Below, in pieces: positions 18,226-30,150 of a DNA stretch of 64,000 nt. Below the pieces are notes generated by a model. It saw nothing but the letters and a program-made list of their open reading frames with translations. It was not told where the DNA came from and searched no databases. This stretch comes from Sphingomonas sp. PP-CE-1G-424 (lineage in GTDB: Bacteria > Pseudomonadota > Alphaproteobacteria > Sphingomonadales > Sphingomonadaceae): positions 1 through 64,000 of the forward strand of contig NZ_SLXW01000002.1 of the NCBI RefSeq assembly GCF_004341085.1. Reading direction: 5' to 3'. The stretch's first letter is position 1; the number at the start of each line of letters is the position of its first letter. The position numbers and the translations under genes are program-made.

Positions 18226-18345
18226 ATTACGGCCATTGTCGACCCGACCCGCGGCCTCGATTACGGCGTCTTCGTCCCGATGAAGGTCGCGTTCCCCGAC
18301 GCCGACATCCCGGTCGTCGAGATGTCGTTCGACCGCGATCCGCGA
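18226..18345 (+). pseudogene. LigB/DODA-type extradiol dioxygenase fragment
   Basis: A short frame reads IVDPTRGLDYGVFVPMKVAF then PDADIPVVEMSFD, the motif around the metal site of 4,5-DOPA dioxygenase-like (YgiD) enzymes, where RGxDHGV is normal; the key His is Tyr here. There is no start and no remainder of the gene, so it is a scrap left by rearrangement. Confidence 0.6.
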
Positions 18346-18509
18346 AAAGATCGCTATTCCAAAAGATCGCAGTCCGTCATTCTTTCGCACATACTGGGGA
18401 AAAGTGATCCGCGAAGGATAACGGCTTCTAGCCGATGCAGTCGTTAGGGGAGCCTGGCTTGAACGACGGCTTCGTCCCAAACCAAGCCATTCCATTCCGC
18501 GCTTCTCAC

Positions 18510-18569
18510 ATGAACGAACGGCCGAAGTTGAGGAAATGAAAAGAGCCTGCGAGCGTCCGGGAATGGGTC
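18510..18569 (+). repeat. Dispersed ~60-bp repeat, copy D
   Basis: Starts ATGAACGAACGGCCGAAGTT and ends GAGCGTCCGGGAATGGGTC. It looks closest to the consensus and lies 40 bp past the stop of the FrnE-like gene. Confidence 0.7.
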
Positions 18570-18609
18570 AAGTTAGCAGAAGTGCCGCTAATCGGAGAGG
18601 TGACGGGAA

Positions 18610-19257
18610 CTAGGCGTCGGCTGCGATTTTGCGCAAGGCGTGCTCAAACGCTTCTGGAGGCTGGCCGCCCGAGATCAGATAGCGATCATTGATGATGATT
18701 GCAGGTACCGCGCTGATCCCGTGCGACTGCCACAATCGCTCGGCGGTGCGGACATCTTGGGCAAATTCTTCCGACGCAAGAATCGCAGCGGCGCGCGTCG
18801 GGTCCAGCCCGACCTTGGCCGCGGTGGCGACCAGCACAATATGGTCGGACGGGTTCTGCTGATCGGTAAAATAAACGTCAAATAATGCCCGCTTCAGCGC
18901 CGGCTGCCTGCCCTCAATATGCGCCCAATGCAGCAGTCGGTGCGCGTCAAACGTGTTGTAGATGCGGCTCGTCTCCGACATCCGCATCACGAAACCAAGA
19001 TCGGCAGCGCGATCGCGGATCATTGTGCGATTGGCGGCCGACTGCTCGGGCGTCGAGCCATACTTCTCCGCAATATGTTCGCCGATATTTTGCCCCTCGG
19101 TGCCCATCTGCGGGTTCAGCTCGAAGGGCTGGAAGGTGATGTCCGCGTCGATCAGGTCTCCAGTGCGAGCGAGCGCCTCTTCGAGGCCGAGCAGGCCGAT
19201 AACGCACCAAGGACAAGACACGTCCGAGACGAAATCGATTTTCATGGGCTTGGACAT
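18610..19257 (-). CDS. DsbA-family oxidoreductase, FrnE-like
   Basis: A 215-residue thioredoxin-fold protein of the FrnE/2-hydroxychromene-carboxylate isomerase branch. It starts MSKPMKIDFVSDVSCPWC; the CPWC redox motif lies at residues ~15-18 and there is no signal peptide, so it acts in the cytoplasm. FQPFELNPQM, RIYNTFDAHRLLHWA and the cis-Pro loop GISAVPAIIINDRYLISGGQ are all present. FrnE-like proteins have been linked to oxidative-stress tolerance or polyketide chemistry; the substrate here is unknown. It is a single gene amid degraded DNA. Confidence 0.87.
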   Translation of the reverse strand: MSKPMKIDFVSDVSCPWCVIGLLGLEEALARTGDLIDADITFQPFELNPQMGTEGQNIGEHIAEKYGSTPEQSAANRTMIRDRAADLGFVMRMSETSRIYNTFDAHRLLHWAHIEGRQPALKRALFDVYFTDQQNPSDHIVLVATAAKVGLDPTRAAAILASEEFAQDVRTAERLWQSHGISAVPAIIINDRYLISGGQPPEAFEHALRKIAADA

Positions 19258-19447
19258 GCATCACCGTCGTCAGATGGAGGGAGAACGCGAAACCTAGGGA
19301 CGCTGTAGGCAAAATGCACCAGCGTCGTGCATGCTACGCGGCTCAGGCAGTCGACGGGCCTTCACGAACGGCAGCAACTGGATTTCGACGGCTATAATGC
19401 CGACGCCCGATAGCGACGCGGCAATCAGGAGCGGCTAAGCGGCGTGC

Positions 19448-19765
19448 ATGGTCATCAAGACGCATGGACCCGGCATAAGTCCCGGCCTCACCGCAATATT
19501 CTCCGTCTCATGCGGCCTGATGGTCGCGAACCTCTATTATGCGCAAGCGCTGATCGGCGAGATAGCACCGGCCTTAGGTCTCCACGGCGCTGTCGCCGGT
19601 CTTGTCGTTACCACAACGCAGCTTGGATATGGGGCAGGCCTGTTCTTCGTCGTCTCCCTCGCGGATCGGGTCGAGAACAAACGCTCATCGTGATGCTGAC
19701 GGCGGCGCATGTTTTCAGCTTGCTTGGCACGTGGATGGCGACGGGAGCAGGAGAAGCAGGCTCGA
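19448..19765 (+). pseudogene. MFS transporter N-terminal fragment, frameshifted
   Basis: The frame MVIKTHGPGISPGLTAIFSV, then NLYYAQALIGEIAPALGL and GYGAGLFFVVSLADRVENKR, is the first two to three helices of a major facilitator transporter with its loop-2 DRVENKR motif. It stops at 19693. A one-base shift restores LIVMLTAAHVFSLLGTWMAT, after which homology fades by ~19765. Only about a quarter of the gene remains. Confidence 0.72.
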
Positions 19766-20331
19766 TTCAATCATCATTCGGTAGATTAAGCCGTCCGGCC
19801 TGCGGAGCTCAGCGCGCCAAACTCTGGCGACCGGGCCGATCGAGACCCTCGAGTAGCCCGGGTGGGGCCGGCGGGTGTAGCCACGGCGCGGACGGCACCC
19901 CGTCCGAAGGGCTCAACCGGCCCGTGGTCTCGCCCATTCAGCCAAGCCTTGATCCTAACGTAGTAGCCACTCGGGCAACCAATGAGCCGGATGCGGAAAA
20001 CTAGGCAGGCGTATGTCGGCTCTCGTTAGATACAGAGGTTTGGATCCTCTGATGGGAATGGCAGCTTCATCCTAATTCAAATCGGTCTGGCTGGCCCGGC
20101 CAAACCACCGAAGCGAGCGGTTTCCAGTAGATGAACGAATGGCAAAAGCTGAGAAGCCGCCAGAACCTCTGAACGCCCGGAAACGGGTCTGGGCAGCTGC
20201 TGATCGAGCGAATGATCGATCCACAGCCGTTCCGCAGCCGATATTTAAAATAACTTGCAGCCAAACTCCTTGACTCCAGAAATTTAATGCGGCCGTCTGC
20301 AGTAGTTAGTTCGTCGGGGAAAGAAAACGAG
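19766..20331. other. Gene-poor gap with a dispersed repeat copy
   Basis: No gene recognised in this ~565-bp stretch. It carries repeat copy E (20131-20190). GGGGAAAG for the GH25 gene lies at its right end. Confidence 0.5.
20131..20190 (+). repeat. Dispersed ~60-bp repeat, copy E
   Basis: Starts ATGAACGAATGGCAAAAGCT and ends CGCCCGGAAACGGGTCT. It aligns to the other copies with a one-base offset in the second half. Confidence 0.62.
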
Positions 20332-20986
20332 ATGGGGAACATCAGCGCGGCATGGACCACATGCATGATAGACATCTCGCATTATCAAGACCAGGTCGCT
20401 GATTGGGCCGCCGTCAAGCGAGCCGGTATCGTTGCCGTCGTCCACAAAGCCACCGAAGGGGGCGATTGGACTGATGAAAATTACAAGCGCCGCAAGCATG
20501 AAATCAAAGAAGCGGGCCTTTTGTGGGGTGCTTATCACTTCGCTGGAAAATCTGCGGACGGAACATTACAGGCTCAACACTTTCTTGATTTTGCTAAGCC
20601 TGAGGATAACGACCTCATCGCCTTTGACTGCGAGAGATATGGTGTTTTCAAGCAGATGGAAGAATTCTGCCTAGAAATTCACCGTCAGCTCAATCGATGG
20701 CCGGTGATCTATGGCCGGCATCGACTACGATTAGTGATGAAGGGTAAATGGCAGCTCACCAGTAACCAAGGGTGCGCTTTGGTTCGATGAATATCCTCCC
20801 TCTACCTTCTCTAAGCCATATAGTGCCATGCCGGAGGGTTGGGATGATTGGACCATCTGGCATTATACCGAAGGCCAGCACGGTCCCGAGCCCCGCGCGA
20901 CCTCATGCTTCGGAAAAGTCGACCGAAACGCCTTTAAGGGAACTACAGAGGCATTTTTGAAGGCTTGGCCCTTCAAGGAACGTTGA
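20332..20986 (+). pseudogene. GH25 lysozyme, frameshifted
   Basis: A glycoside hydrolase family 25 muramidase of about 218 codons once the frames are joined. The start at 20332 follows GGGGAAAG. MIDISHYQDQVADWAAVKRA contains the catalytic-site DIS start of the family, followed by VHKATEGGDWTDENY, WGAYHFAG and DLIAFDCERYG (acidic pair region). The frame is lost near 20735-20745; in another frame it resumes as VNGSSPVTKGALWFDEYPPS, DDWTIWHYTEGQ and ends at TGA 20984-20986. No signal peptide is seen, so it resembles phage or stand-alone lysozymes needing another exit route. The break removes the WxxWQY-like C-terminal strand. Confidence 0.78.
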
Positions 20987-21546
20987 GCTCATTGGGGGAT
21001 CTGCCGCCATCACCATGCTTCGTTGTTCAGGCAGTTTTGAACGCTATGTGCTTTGTCACAGCCTTTTGAGGTTCGACCTTGCCGGTCGCAACACCGTGAG
21101 CCGTTGGGCTTCGTTCATGAAGTGCTTGCCAGACCGCGTGAACGCAAGCACCTGTTGGTCCGTCGGCAGCGATGAGGCTATCGCCCTGGCGAAGGTCCGC
21201 CATCGACAGGTGTAGTAGCCCATTGTTGCGGAGCTTGCACTTGGTCTAATCATGCCCTGAGCGACGATGCCGCGCGCGCCATCGACCGCAACGTGCATCT
21301 AGGTTGCGGTCACGCTCGATGATCGAGACTTTCTCACCCTAGTAGACCTTAGGCCTTCAATCCGTTTTCTGACGCATGTTGGCGACGTCAGTCGAGGTAC
21401 TTGAACCTGGTTCGGTCCTCTGCGCGTTCGCCCAAAAGCGGACGCTAGGGCCAGTGCCAGTGCACCGGCACACCGCGGTGTTACGTCAGACGACAGCGCC
21501 TCTCGCTCGCTTACGCATCAAAAGTGCCCATAAGGCGCGTCCGATC
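20987..21546. other. Gene-poor gap, degraded DNA
   Basis: This ~560-bp stretch has only short frames without recognisable products; an 80-codon minus-strand frame (21056-21298) could be a mobile-element relic but I cannot place it. Bases 21431-21446 match the end segment of repeat copy C in reverse orientation with one difference. Confidence 0.45.
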
Positions 21547-23829
21547 TTAAAATGCGATCTTGAACTGGCCGCCAATGATGCGTGGTTCGTTGATCATGCC
21601 TGTCAGGTTGTTGAAGTCGATCCCGCTGATGCTGCGATACTGGTTGGTGATGTTGCGGACGAATGCGCCGACCTCATATCCCTGCGGCGATTTATAGCCG
21701 ACCTTGAGCCCGCCTTCGAGCGACGACTTGCCGGTGAACTCTACCGCTTCATACAGGAAGAAGTTGATACGGCTGCGATAGACCCAGTCGGTATAAGCAT
21801 AGACCTCGCCGCCGTTCGCGAGCGGGATGCCGTAGCGCGCCGTCCAGTTGGCGATCCAGCGTGGCGCCTGGGGAAGATCGTTGCCGTCGATCACCGCGAA
21901 CCCGTTGAAGATCGGATCGAGTACGGTGCAGGTCGCGCACACCCCGACGCCGATATTTCGATCGCGAATCTCGGTGAAGTTGTAGCTGCCACTCGCGGTC
22001 AATGTCAGCTCGGGAAGCGGACGCGCCTCGAATTCGCCCTCGACGCCGTAGCCGATCGCCTTGTTCGCGCTGATCAGGCGTGCCGAATTGCTGCTGCCGC
22101 CGACCGCGGTGATCTGCAGGTCCTTCGTGCTGTACCAATAGGCGTCGAGCGAGAAGTTCACCTTTCGATCGAGCAGCGTGCCCTTGAAGCCGCTCTCGCC
22201 CGAGAAGGTCGTCTGCTTCGGCGCGGTGCTCTGGACGCTGCCGAAGGTCACGCGGTCCTGGATTGCCGGGCCCTGATAGCCGGTCGCGAGCCGCGAATAG
22301 ACGTTGATCGCGGGCGTCAGTTCGTAAGTGGCACTCGCATCCCAAGTGACGTTCGAACCGCGGACGACCGCGCGCGCGGGCAGCGTGTCGCTGATCCCGG
22401 TGCCGGGAATCGGTGCTGTGACGAGGTCGTTGCGATAGTCGTGCGAATAACGGACGCCTGCGCGGAGCGTCAGCAGGTCGACAGGCTTGGCCTCGATCGA
22501 GGCGAACGCGCCGTAATTCTCGTTGCGATTGTCGTGGTAGATATCCTGGTCGAGGTCGGTCGCGCGCGAACCGGTACCGCCGAACGCATAGTCGTACTGG
22601 TGATAGCGCAACGTCTGGTGGAAATAATACAGCCCGCCCTGGAGGCGGATGCCGTTCATGTCCTCGCTGGCATACCGAAGCTCCTGGCTGAACTCCTTGG
22701 GCTTGGTCAGGCCGCCGGTGTTCGACGGGAACAGGCCGACGCCGATCGCGCCGATCGTCCCGCCGAGGAACGTGTAGTTGTTGCCGCCGTCGACATCGCC
22801 GGTGCTCTCGACCTTGGCCTGCTCGTAACCGGTGACCGAGTAGAAGGTACCGATGCCGTCGAGGTGATAGTCGAGCCGCAAGTTGGTCCCCCACTGCGTG
22901 AGGCTCTGGCTGGCATAGCCGTCGAGCGTGACGTGCTTGGGGTCGAACCCGGTGTTGAAGTCGTTGGTGCCCGGCTTGAACAGCCCGGCGCGGAAGATGC
23001 GCGGCGATCCGGTCAGGTCACGGACATGGACGTTCAATAACGCGTTGAAATCGCTGCTGGTATAGCCGAGCTGGAAGCGGCCGGCGACGTCGCGATAGCC
23101 TTCGAGCTTGCGATCCGCATTGCCCGTCGTGGAGTCGTTCGTGACCCAATCGTCGCGCGACTGGATGATACCCGACGCGCGAAATGCGAAGCCGTTGCCG
23201 ATCGGCAGGTTAAGCGCCGCCTCGCCGTTGATCGTGTTGTAGGTCGCCCAGGATCCGGTCGCGTAGCCCGAGACCTTGTCCGGGTTCGGCTTGGCGGAAT
23301 CGATCTTCACAACGCCAGCGGGGGTATTGCGTCCGAACAGCGTACCCTGCGGACCGCGCAGCACTTCGACGCTTTGCAGATCGAAGACCGGGAAGGATTT
23401 CAGCATCGGGTTCTCGAGCGCGACGTCGTCATACACGACCGACACCGGCTGCGCGGCGTTGGGATCGAAATCGGTGTTGCCGAGACCGCGGATATAGAAG
23501 CGCGGGAAGGTGCGGCCGAACGACGATTCGACCTGGAGGCTCGGCGTACGACCGGCAAGGAAGCGAATGTCGAGGCCGCTCGAATTGAGCACGTCGAGCT
23601 TTTCGCCACTGATCGCGGTAACCGCGAGCGGCACGTCCTTCGACGATTCCCGACGGCGGGTCGCGGTGACGATGATGTCGCCGACGCCCTGTTCGTCAGC
23701 CGCACCGGCGACGGCTTGCCCGATCGGCGCCTGATCCTGCGCGACAGCGGGTGTGGCAAGGACAAGTAACGGCGCGCTGGCAGTCAGCAGCTGGGCGATG
23801 GCAGACGTACGAACGGGCAAGCGAATCAT
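21547..23829 (-). CDS. TonB-dependent receptor
   Basis: A 760-residue outer-membrane receptor. A signal peptide ends near residue 30 (ATPAVAQD). A TonB-box-like stretch IIVTATRRRESSKDVPLAVT leads into the plug domain (RFYIRGLGNTDFDP, VEVLRGPQGTLFGRNTPAGV), then a barrel of about 600 residues ending in GGQFKIAF with the terminal Phe needed for outer-membrane insertion. AAGGGGGGA precedes the ATG. It is of the size and plug type common among Sphingomonad receptors for siderophores or aromatic compounds. With only degraded genes and katG around it, the ligand cannot be inferred. Confidence 0.9.
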   Translation of the reverse strand: MIRLPVRTSAIAQLLTASAPLLVLATPAVAQDQAPIGQAVAGAADEQGVGDIIVTATRRRESSKDVPLAVTAISGEKLDVLNSSGLDIRFLAGRTPSLQVESSFGRTFPRFYIRGLGNTDFDPNAAQPVSVVYDDVALENPMLKSFPVFDLQSVEVLRGPQGTLFGRNTPAGVVKIDSAKPNPDKVSGYATGSWATYNTINGEAALNLPIGNGFAFRASGIIQSRDDWVTNDSTTGNADRKLEGYRDVAGRFQLGYTSSDFNALLNVHVRDLTGSPRIFRAGLFKPGTNDFNTGFDPKHVTLDGYASQSLTQWGTNLRLDYHLDGIGTFYSVTGYEQAKVESTGDVDGGNNYTFLGGTIGAIGVGLFPSNTGGLTKPKEFSQELRYASEDMNGIRLQGGLYYFHQTLRYHQYDYAFGGTGSRATDLDQDIYHDNRNENYGAFASIEAKPVDLLTLRAGVRYSHDYRNDLVTAPIPGTGISDTLPARAVVRGSNVTWDASATYELTPAINVYSRLATGYQGPAIQDRVTFGSVQSTAPKQTTFSGESGFKGTLLDRKVNFSLDAYWYSTKDLQITAVGGSSNSARLISANKAIGYGVEGEFEARPLPELTLTASGSYNFTEIRDRNIGVGVCATCTVLDPIFNGFAVIDGNDLPQAPRWIANWTARYGIPLANGGEVYAYTDWVYRSRINFFLYEAVEFTGKSSLEGGLKVGYKSPQGYEVGAFVRNITNQYRSISGIDFNNLTGMINEPRIIGGQFKIAF

Positions 23830-24116
23830 GGATGGTCCCCCCTTGGGCTTCGAACATCCTCCCGCGTCGATCCGTGTGACCCGGATCCGTCACCGACCGG
23901 TAACATCACTGCAACGCGCGGCAATAGACACGATCAGGGGCGATGCATTTCTGCCGGGCACCGCGACATCTTTGCCCCAGTTGGCGCCGCCGCCAGGGTG
24001 ACGTTTAGAGCTAAGTGATCGTGTGTAGAGCGCGTGCATCGCCGTACACATTTTCGCGTTGTCGCCACGAAGCACGACGGTTTGCGCGCGTAATGGGGGT
24101 ACGATTGACCGCCAGA

Positions 24117-24660
24117 GTGCGCGAAAAGCTCGGTCGCTATGCCCCGCCGCCCAGCGCCGACAGCTTCGGCGTGGTCAATGACTCGGGCCGTATTCTGATC
24201 ATGGTGGACAAGGCACACCGGATCCAGGGCAGCGATATGGGCGACAATCTGTTCGAGGTGTTTCGCAATGCTGCGCGGATCGCCTTTACCGGCACGCCGC
24301 TGAAAACCGAACGCCATGGCGGGCGTCAGACGGTGAAGCGGTTCGGCGAGTATATCGATACCTACAAGCTGATTGACGCGGTCGCTGACGGGGCGACGCT
24401 GCAGATTCTATACGGAGGCCGCACCGCGAATTCCGCGCTGCGCGACAAGGCGGAATTCGACCAGGCGTTCGAGAATTTGTTTGAGGAGCGGTCGGCGGCG
24501 GACCTGCTCGCCATCAGAAGAAATATGGCGTGACCGGGGATATATTAGAGGCCAAAAGCCGGATCGGCCCGATCGCCTGCGATCTGGGCGGGCATTACAT
24601 CGACCAAATCCTGCCCAACGGTTTCAAGGCACAAGTGGGCTGGAACCTGTGCAAAGACTG
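24117..24660 (+). pseudogene. Type I restriction HsdR fragment, frameshifted, with altered DEAH box
   Basis: The frame reads RILIMVDKAHRIQGSDMGDN, ARIAFTGTPLKTE, KRFGEYIDTYKLIDAV and EFDQAFENLFEERSAADLLA, a central segment of the HsdR helicase motor (motifs II and III) of one HsdR subgroup. The Walker B/DEAH motif is DKAH (codon AAG at 24210), which would destroy ATP hydrolysis. A missing A near 24513-24520 shifts the frame; beyond it the reading resumes as YGVTGDILEAKSRIGPIACD and HYIDQILPNGFKAQV. The ends of the gene and any HsdM/HsdS partners are missing. Confidence 0.78.
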
Positions 24661-24890
24661 TATAGTCCTGACCGGTATTTGCTCATGGCGTAGCGCAGCA
24701 AATTTTTGACGCGTCAGAGAGTCAAGGTCGTAGTGGACTGTATGCACAACAAAATAAAGGCTGATGGAGAGCGACCGTTGCCGTCCAACGATCGAAGCCT
24801 CTATCTTATAGATCAGGTCAGTGGCGGATAAGCCATAGTATTCCGGAACCTTTCCCGGACCGCCACGGCCTATCCACCCGCTAAAGTAGC

Positions 24891-27116
<2,226 letters not shown>

Positions 27117-27487
27117 CTTGGCGTCCTCTCTCGATGAGTATTCCGTGCTTGAGCCCAAGATGCAGGATTTGACGGACATTTGTCCAATCGATTATTCGGG
27201 CAGGATCAATCACGCCAGTCGATCACAGGCGGGTATCGAGCAAGTCGTCCCGGTACCGCCGCCATGACCCGCGTTCAGAGCACCGATATACAGCGCGAAA
27301 CAGGCACGCTCACCCGACGTAGGAGATCGTGTCGTTCACCTTGGCCGAGTGATAGCGGACACCGGCCACTACAGCATCGCTAGCACCACGATCCGCGCCC
27401 ACGTATCGGCACCGGATATAAAAGGGGACTCGTTGACAGGCTCTTGGCCGCTTGCGGGGTGGTTCGCACTTTGGTCGTTCCGATGCG
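27117..27487. other. Gap upstream of katG, nothing recognised
   Basis: The katG promoter must lie at the left end of this 371-bp stretch. It also holds the end of the PHP gene operon at its right edge. I see no gene and no clear terminator. Confidence 0.45.
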
Positions 27488-29014
27488 CTACCGAACCACA
27501 TAAATCGGGTTGCCGATGAGAACCCGTTTTCCGTCGGGCGTGCGCACGTCGGCGCGGAGCCAGTGAACCTTGTCTCTTGCGGGGATGTCGAAGGTAATCC
27601 TCGCGTCTGAGCCCACCACGTATCGGCGTTGGCCACGTAGAATATGCCTGCCGTCGACGATGAGATCGACGACATCGCCATTTGCCCCGGCAACACGGAC
27701 CGCACCGCGTATCGCCTGTCCCGGACGACGGCGTAACGTGCCGCCCATCACGGCAGTGGATCGCGCGCCCGCGCTTGCCGTCAGATCGAGGACGCGTCCG
27801 GGATGTGCGGCTTCCAGATCGATGAATACCCGCCCTGACCGGACGCCTGCAAGGATGCCCGCCTGCGAAAGCTCCGAGGCGTAGACCACGGTAGTGGGCG
27901 TGCCGACTGGGGACTGCGCGCCGACCGGGGAACTGCCCGCACGACCGTCGATCGCATCGTGATTGTCGCTGCCGCCGATACCGGTCAGGTGGTAGCCACG
28001 ATCGAGCAGCTTTTCCCACCAGGCGGTGCCGGAACCGGCCCCATCGTCGAACGCGCCGCCATGATCCGCGGCGATGCCGCCATTGGCCACCTCGATCGCG
28101 CCGACCCGCGTGTAATCCGTATCCGGCGCCGACCATCCGCACCCGAGGCAATTCTCGTTGGTCGGGATCTCCGGGTGGTTGATCGAGATGATCGCGCCGG
28201 TCCCGCGTGCGCCGTCGAACATCGCGTTGACGCTCGGCGCACCGACAGCGCAGATCCGATAATCGACGAAATCGGTAATGCCGAGCAGATTGAAATGCCC
28301 GTATTGCGTCGTCATCTCGCGACCGGGGATCACGAGCAGATTATCGAAGAACGGGGCGAGATTGGCGAGCTCGGCGACCTGTGAACGGACGTTGTGATCG
28401 GTCACCGTCACGAAATCGAGCCGATGATCGCGCGCGGCCTTCAGCGTGAAATAGACCGGGCAGGGCACTGGATTACGACTCGGCTCGCTCCGGCAGAGCG
28501 CGTCGCTTTGACCGGTATGCGTGTGAAAATCGCCGCGATACCAGCCCGGACCGGTTTTCAGCGCCGTCGTCGTGATCGCCTGCGCCGCCGCGCCGCGATC
28601 GAAATGCACGGTCACCGTGTAGGGCGACACGGTACCGGGCCGGATCGACGCCACCGCGACGCTCAACCGCCAGCGGCCCGCCGGTAGCGGACCCGGCAAA
28701 TAGGAGGTGGAGGCGAAGGTCTCGGCGATGACGATGTGCGGCTTGATCGCGCCGCCCCAGCCGCGCTCCCGCGTCGGGTCGTAGATGCCGAGCACCAGAT
28801 ACGTGCCGTCCTTGTGATCCGCACCCTGGACGTCGATCGTCAATCTGGTGACGCCTGCGGGCACGTCGAAGGGTAGTTCGCGGTAGCTGCCGCGGTCGCT
28901 GTCCCGCATCACGCCGCTTATCACCACGTCCTGCGACGATGCAGGCGCGGTCGTCTGCGCACAGACCGGAAGCGGTGCGACGATCAACGCCGCCGCGATA
29001 CGCCGCAACCGCAT
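27488..29014 (-). CDS. PHP-domain metallohydrolase (CehA/McbA-like), exported
   Basis: A 508-residue exported hydrolase. The signal peptide is MRLRRIAAALIVAPLPVCAQ. A beta-rich domain fills about residues 30-160, followed by a PHP phosphoesterase domain with metal-ligand motifs GDFHTHTGQSD, VTVTDHN, SINHPE and GIGGSDNHD, and a C-terminal beta domain. Its ATG (29014) overlaps the stop of the phospholipase gene by one base (TGATG), so the two are coupled. In context it probably removes phosphate from, or opens, the products of the neighbouring phospholipase C in the periplasm. Related proteins also include esterases such as carbaryl hydrolase, so the substrate is inferred from context only. Confidence 0.82.
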   Translation of the reverse strand: MRLRRIAAALIVAPLPVCAQTTAPASSQDVVISGVMRDSDRGSYRELPFDVPAGVTRLTIDVQGADHKDGTYLVLGIYDPTRERGWGGAIKPHIVIAETFASTSYLPGPLPAGRWRLSVAVASIRPGTVSPYTVTVHFDRGAAAQAITTTALKTGPGWYRGDFHTHTGQSDALCRSEPSRNPVPCPVYFTLKAARDHRLDFVTVTDHNVRSQVAELANLAPFFDNLLVIPGREMTTQYGHFNLLGITDFVDYRICAVGAPSVNAMFDGARGTGAIISINHPEIPTNENCLGCGWSAPDTDYTRVGAIEVANGGIAADHGGAFDDGAGSGTAWWEKLLDRGYHLTGIGGSDNHDAIDGRAGSSPVGAQSPVGTPTTVVYASELSQAGILAGVRSGRVFIDLEAAHPGRVLDLTASAGARSTAVMGGTLRRRPGQAIRGAVRVAGANGDVVDLIVDGRHILRGQRRYVVGSDARITFDIPARDKVHWLRADVRTPDGKRVLIGNPIYVVR

Positions 29015-30150
29015 CACCGGTCCGCCCGCTTCAACGGTAGCGCCTCGCAGTGCGCGGCGACCGGGTCGCAACGGTGCAGGACATCGCCGGGCAGGCTCGC
29101 GCGATAGGCATAGCCATGCGGGTTGGGGACGCCCTCGTAATAGTCGCTGCTCACGAACTGCGCGCCCGAGGCGATCGCCGCGGTGAGCCGGGTCGGATCG
29201 TCGGCGCGCGCTTCCTTCGTGTCGGCATCGGCGCGGGTGCGCACGAGATAGCCGGTGCGGACGAGGCGAGCGATATGCGCGTCCTCGCCGCGCGGGTCCT
29301 GGATGTTGAACACGGCGGCTTCGGGCGATTGCTCGTCGTAATAGCCGAACATCGCCCGGCCCCGCAGCGACGGGTGGCCCGCGCGGTAAAGCGCATAATG
29401 CCGCTCGTCGCCATCGAGAACGAACATGAACCGCCCTCTCGCGGCGGCCAGCGTCGGCCATGCATGCGCGCGCACCGCTTCCGCCAGCGTCGGGCGATCA
29501 CCGCGCACGCTGTCGGGCACGATCAGCCGATCGTCGCCCATGACGGTGCGGATATCGGTATCGAGCGCGTCGAGATCGGCAGCCTCGAATTTTGCATCGT
29601 GCAGCCACGACCCGGCGATCGGCGGGAAGTCGCTGGCGTTGACCAGCACCGTGACGGGCAGGTGGTCAGGGTGCCGGTCGGACCAGCGCCGCAGGATCGC
29701 CAGGCACTCGCGAAAGACGAGACAATGGCTTTCGGTATCGATCTGCGGAAAGTGCAGCACCTTCGCGCCCGGTGCCATCATCGCCTTGCGTGTTGCAGCC
29801 GCCGCCATCTGATAGGGCGTGGCGTACAGGCCGCCTTGTGGATCGGGCGCGACGTCGATCTCGATCTGACGGATGCCGATCGCGAACTGCGCCTCCAGCG
29901 GCGGGTGGCCATAGTCGAGCTCGTCCCAATATTGTGGCGCCAGCGTGCGGATCCGCGCCTCTTCGTCGGCCGACGGGTAGCGCTTGTAGCTGTTGTGCGA
30001 GCCGAGCAGCTGCACCTGATCGAGCCGCAGCGTCGCCGGCAGTCCCTCGACCCGGTCGCCGTGTCGCGCCGCCGCTGTACCGGCCGCAGCAGTCGCCAGA
30101 AGCGCGGCGGCGGCCAATCGCAAGCCTCGTGCCGAACGCGCGTTTACCAC
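29014..30150 (-). CDS. PI-PLC-type (Ca2+-dependent) phospholipase C, exported
   Basis: A 378-residue exported protein with a leader ending in GTAAA. QLLGSHNSYKRYP and IRQIEIDVAPDPQGG contain the catalytic His and acidic metal-ligand region of the PI-PLC X fold, and VLHFPQIDTES supplies the second His. The layout fits the Ca2+-dependent phosphoinositide phospholipase C family, which cleaves phosphoinositides to diacylglycerol and inositol phosphate. Its start overlaps the end of the TonB receptor gene by 7 bases and its stop touches the PHP gene, so the three form one transcription unit. The exact lipid or glycan-phosphate substrate is not shown by the sequence. Confidence 0.82.
   Translation of the reverse strand: MVNARSARGLRLAAAALLATAAAGTAAARHGDRVEGLPATLRLDQVQLLGSHNSYKRYPSADEEARIRTLAPQYWDELDYGHPPLEAQFAIGIRQIEIDVAPDPQGGLYATPYQMAAAATRKAMMAPGAKVLHFPQIDTESHCLVFRECLAILRRWSDRHPDHLPVTVLVNASDFPPIAGSWLHDAKFEAADLDALDTDIRTVMGDDRLIVPDSVRGDRPTLAEAVRAHAWPTLAAARGRFMFVLDGDERHYALYRAGHPSLRGRAMFGYYDEQSPEAAVFNIQDPRGEDAHIARLVRTGYLVRTRADADTKEARADDPTRLTAAIASGAQFVSSDYYEGVPNPHGYAYRASLPGDVLHRCDPVAAHCEALPLKRADR

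Noticed and set aside
21056..21298. An 80-codon minus-strand frame as a possible transposase relic
   Set aside because: No transposase motif could be matched and no terminal inverted repeats were found, so it is left as unassigned degraded DNA.
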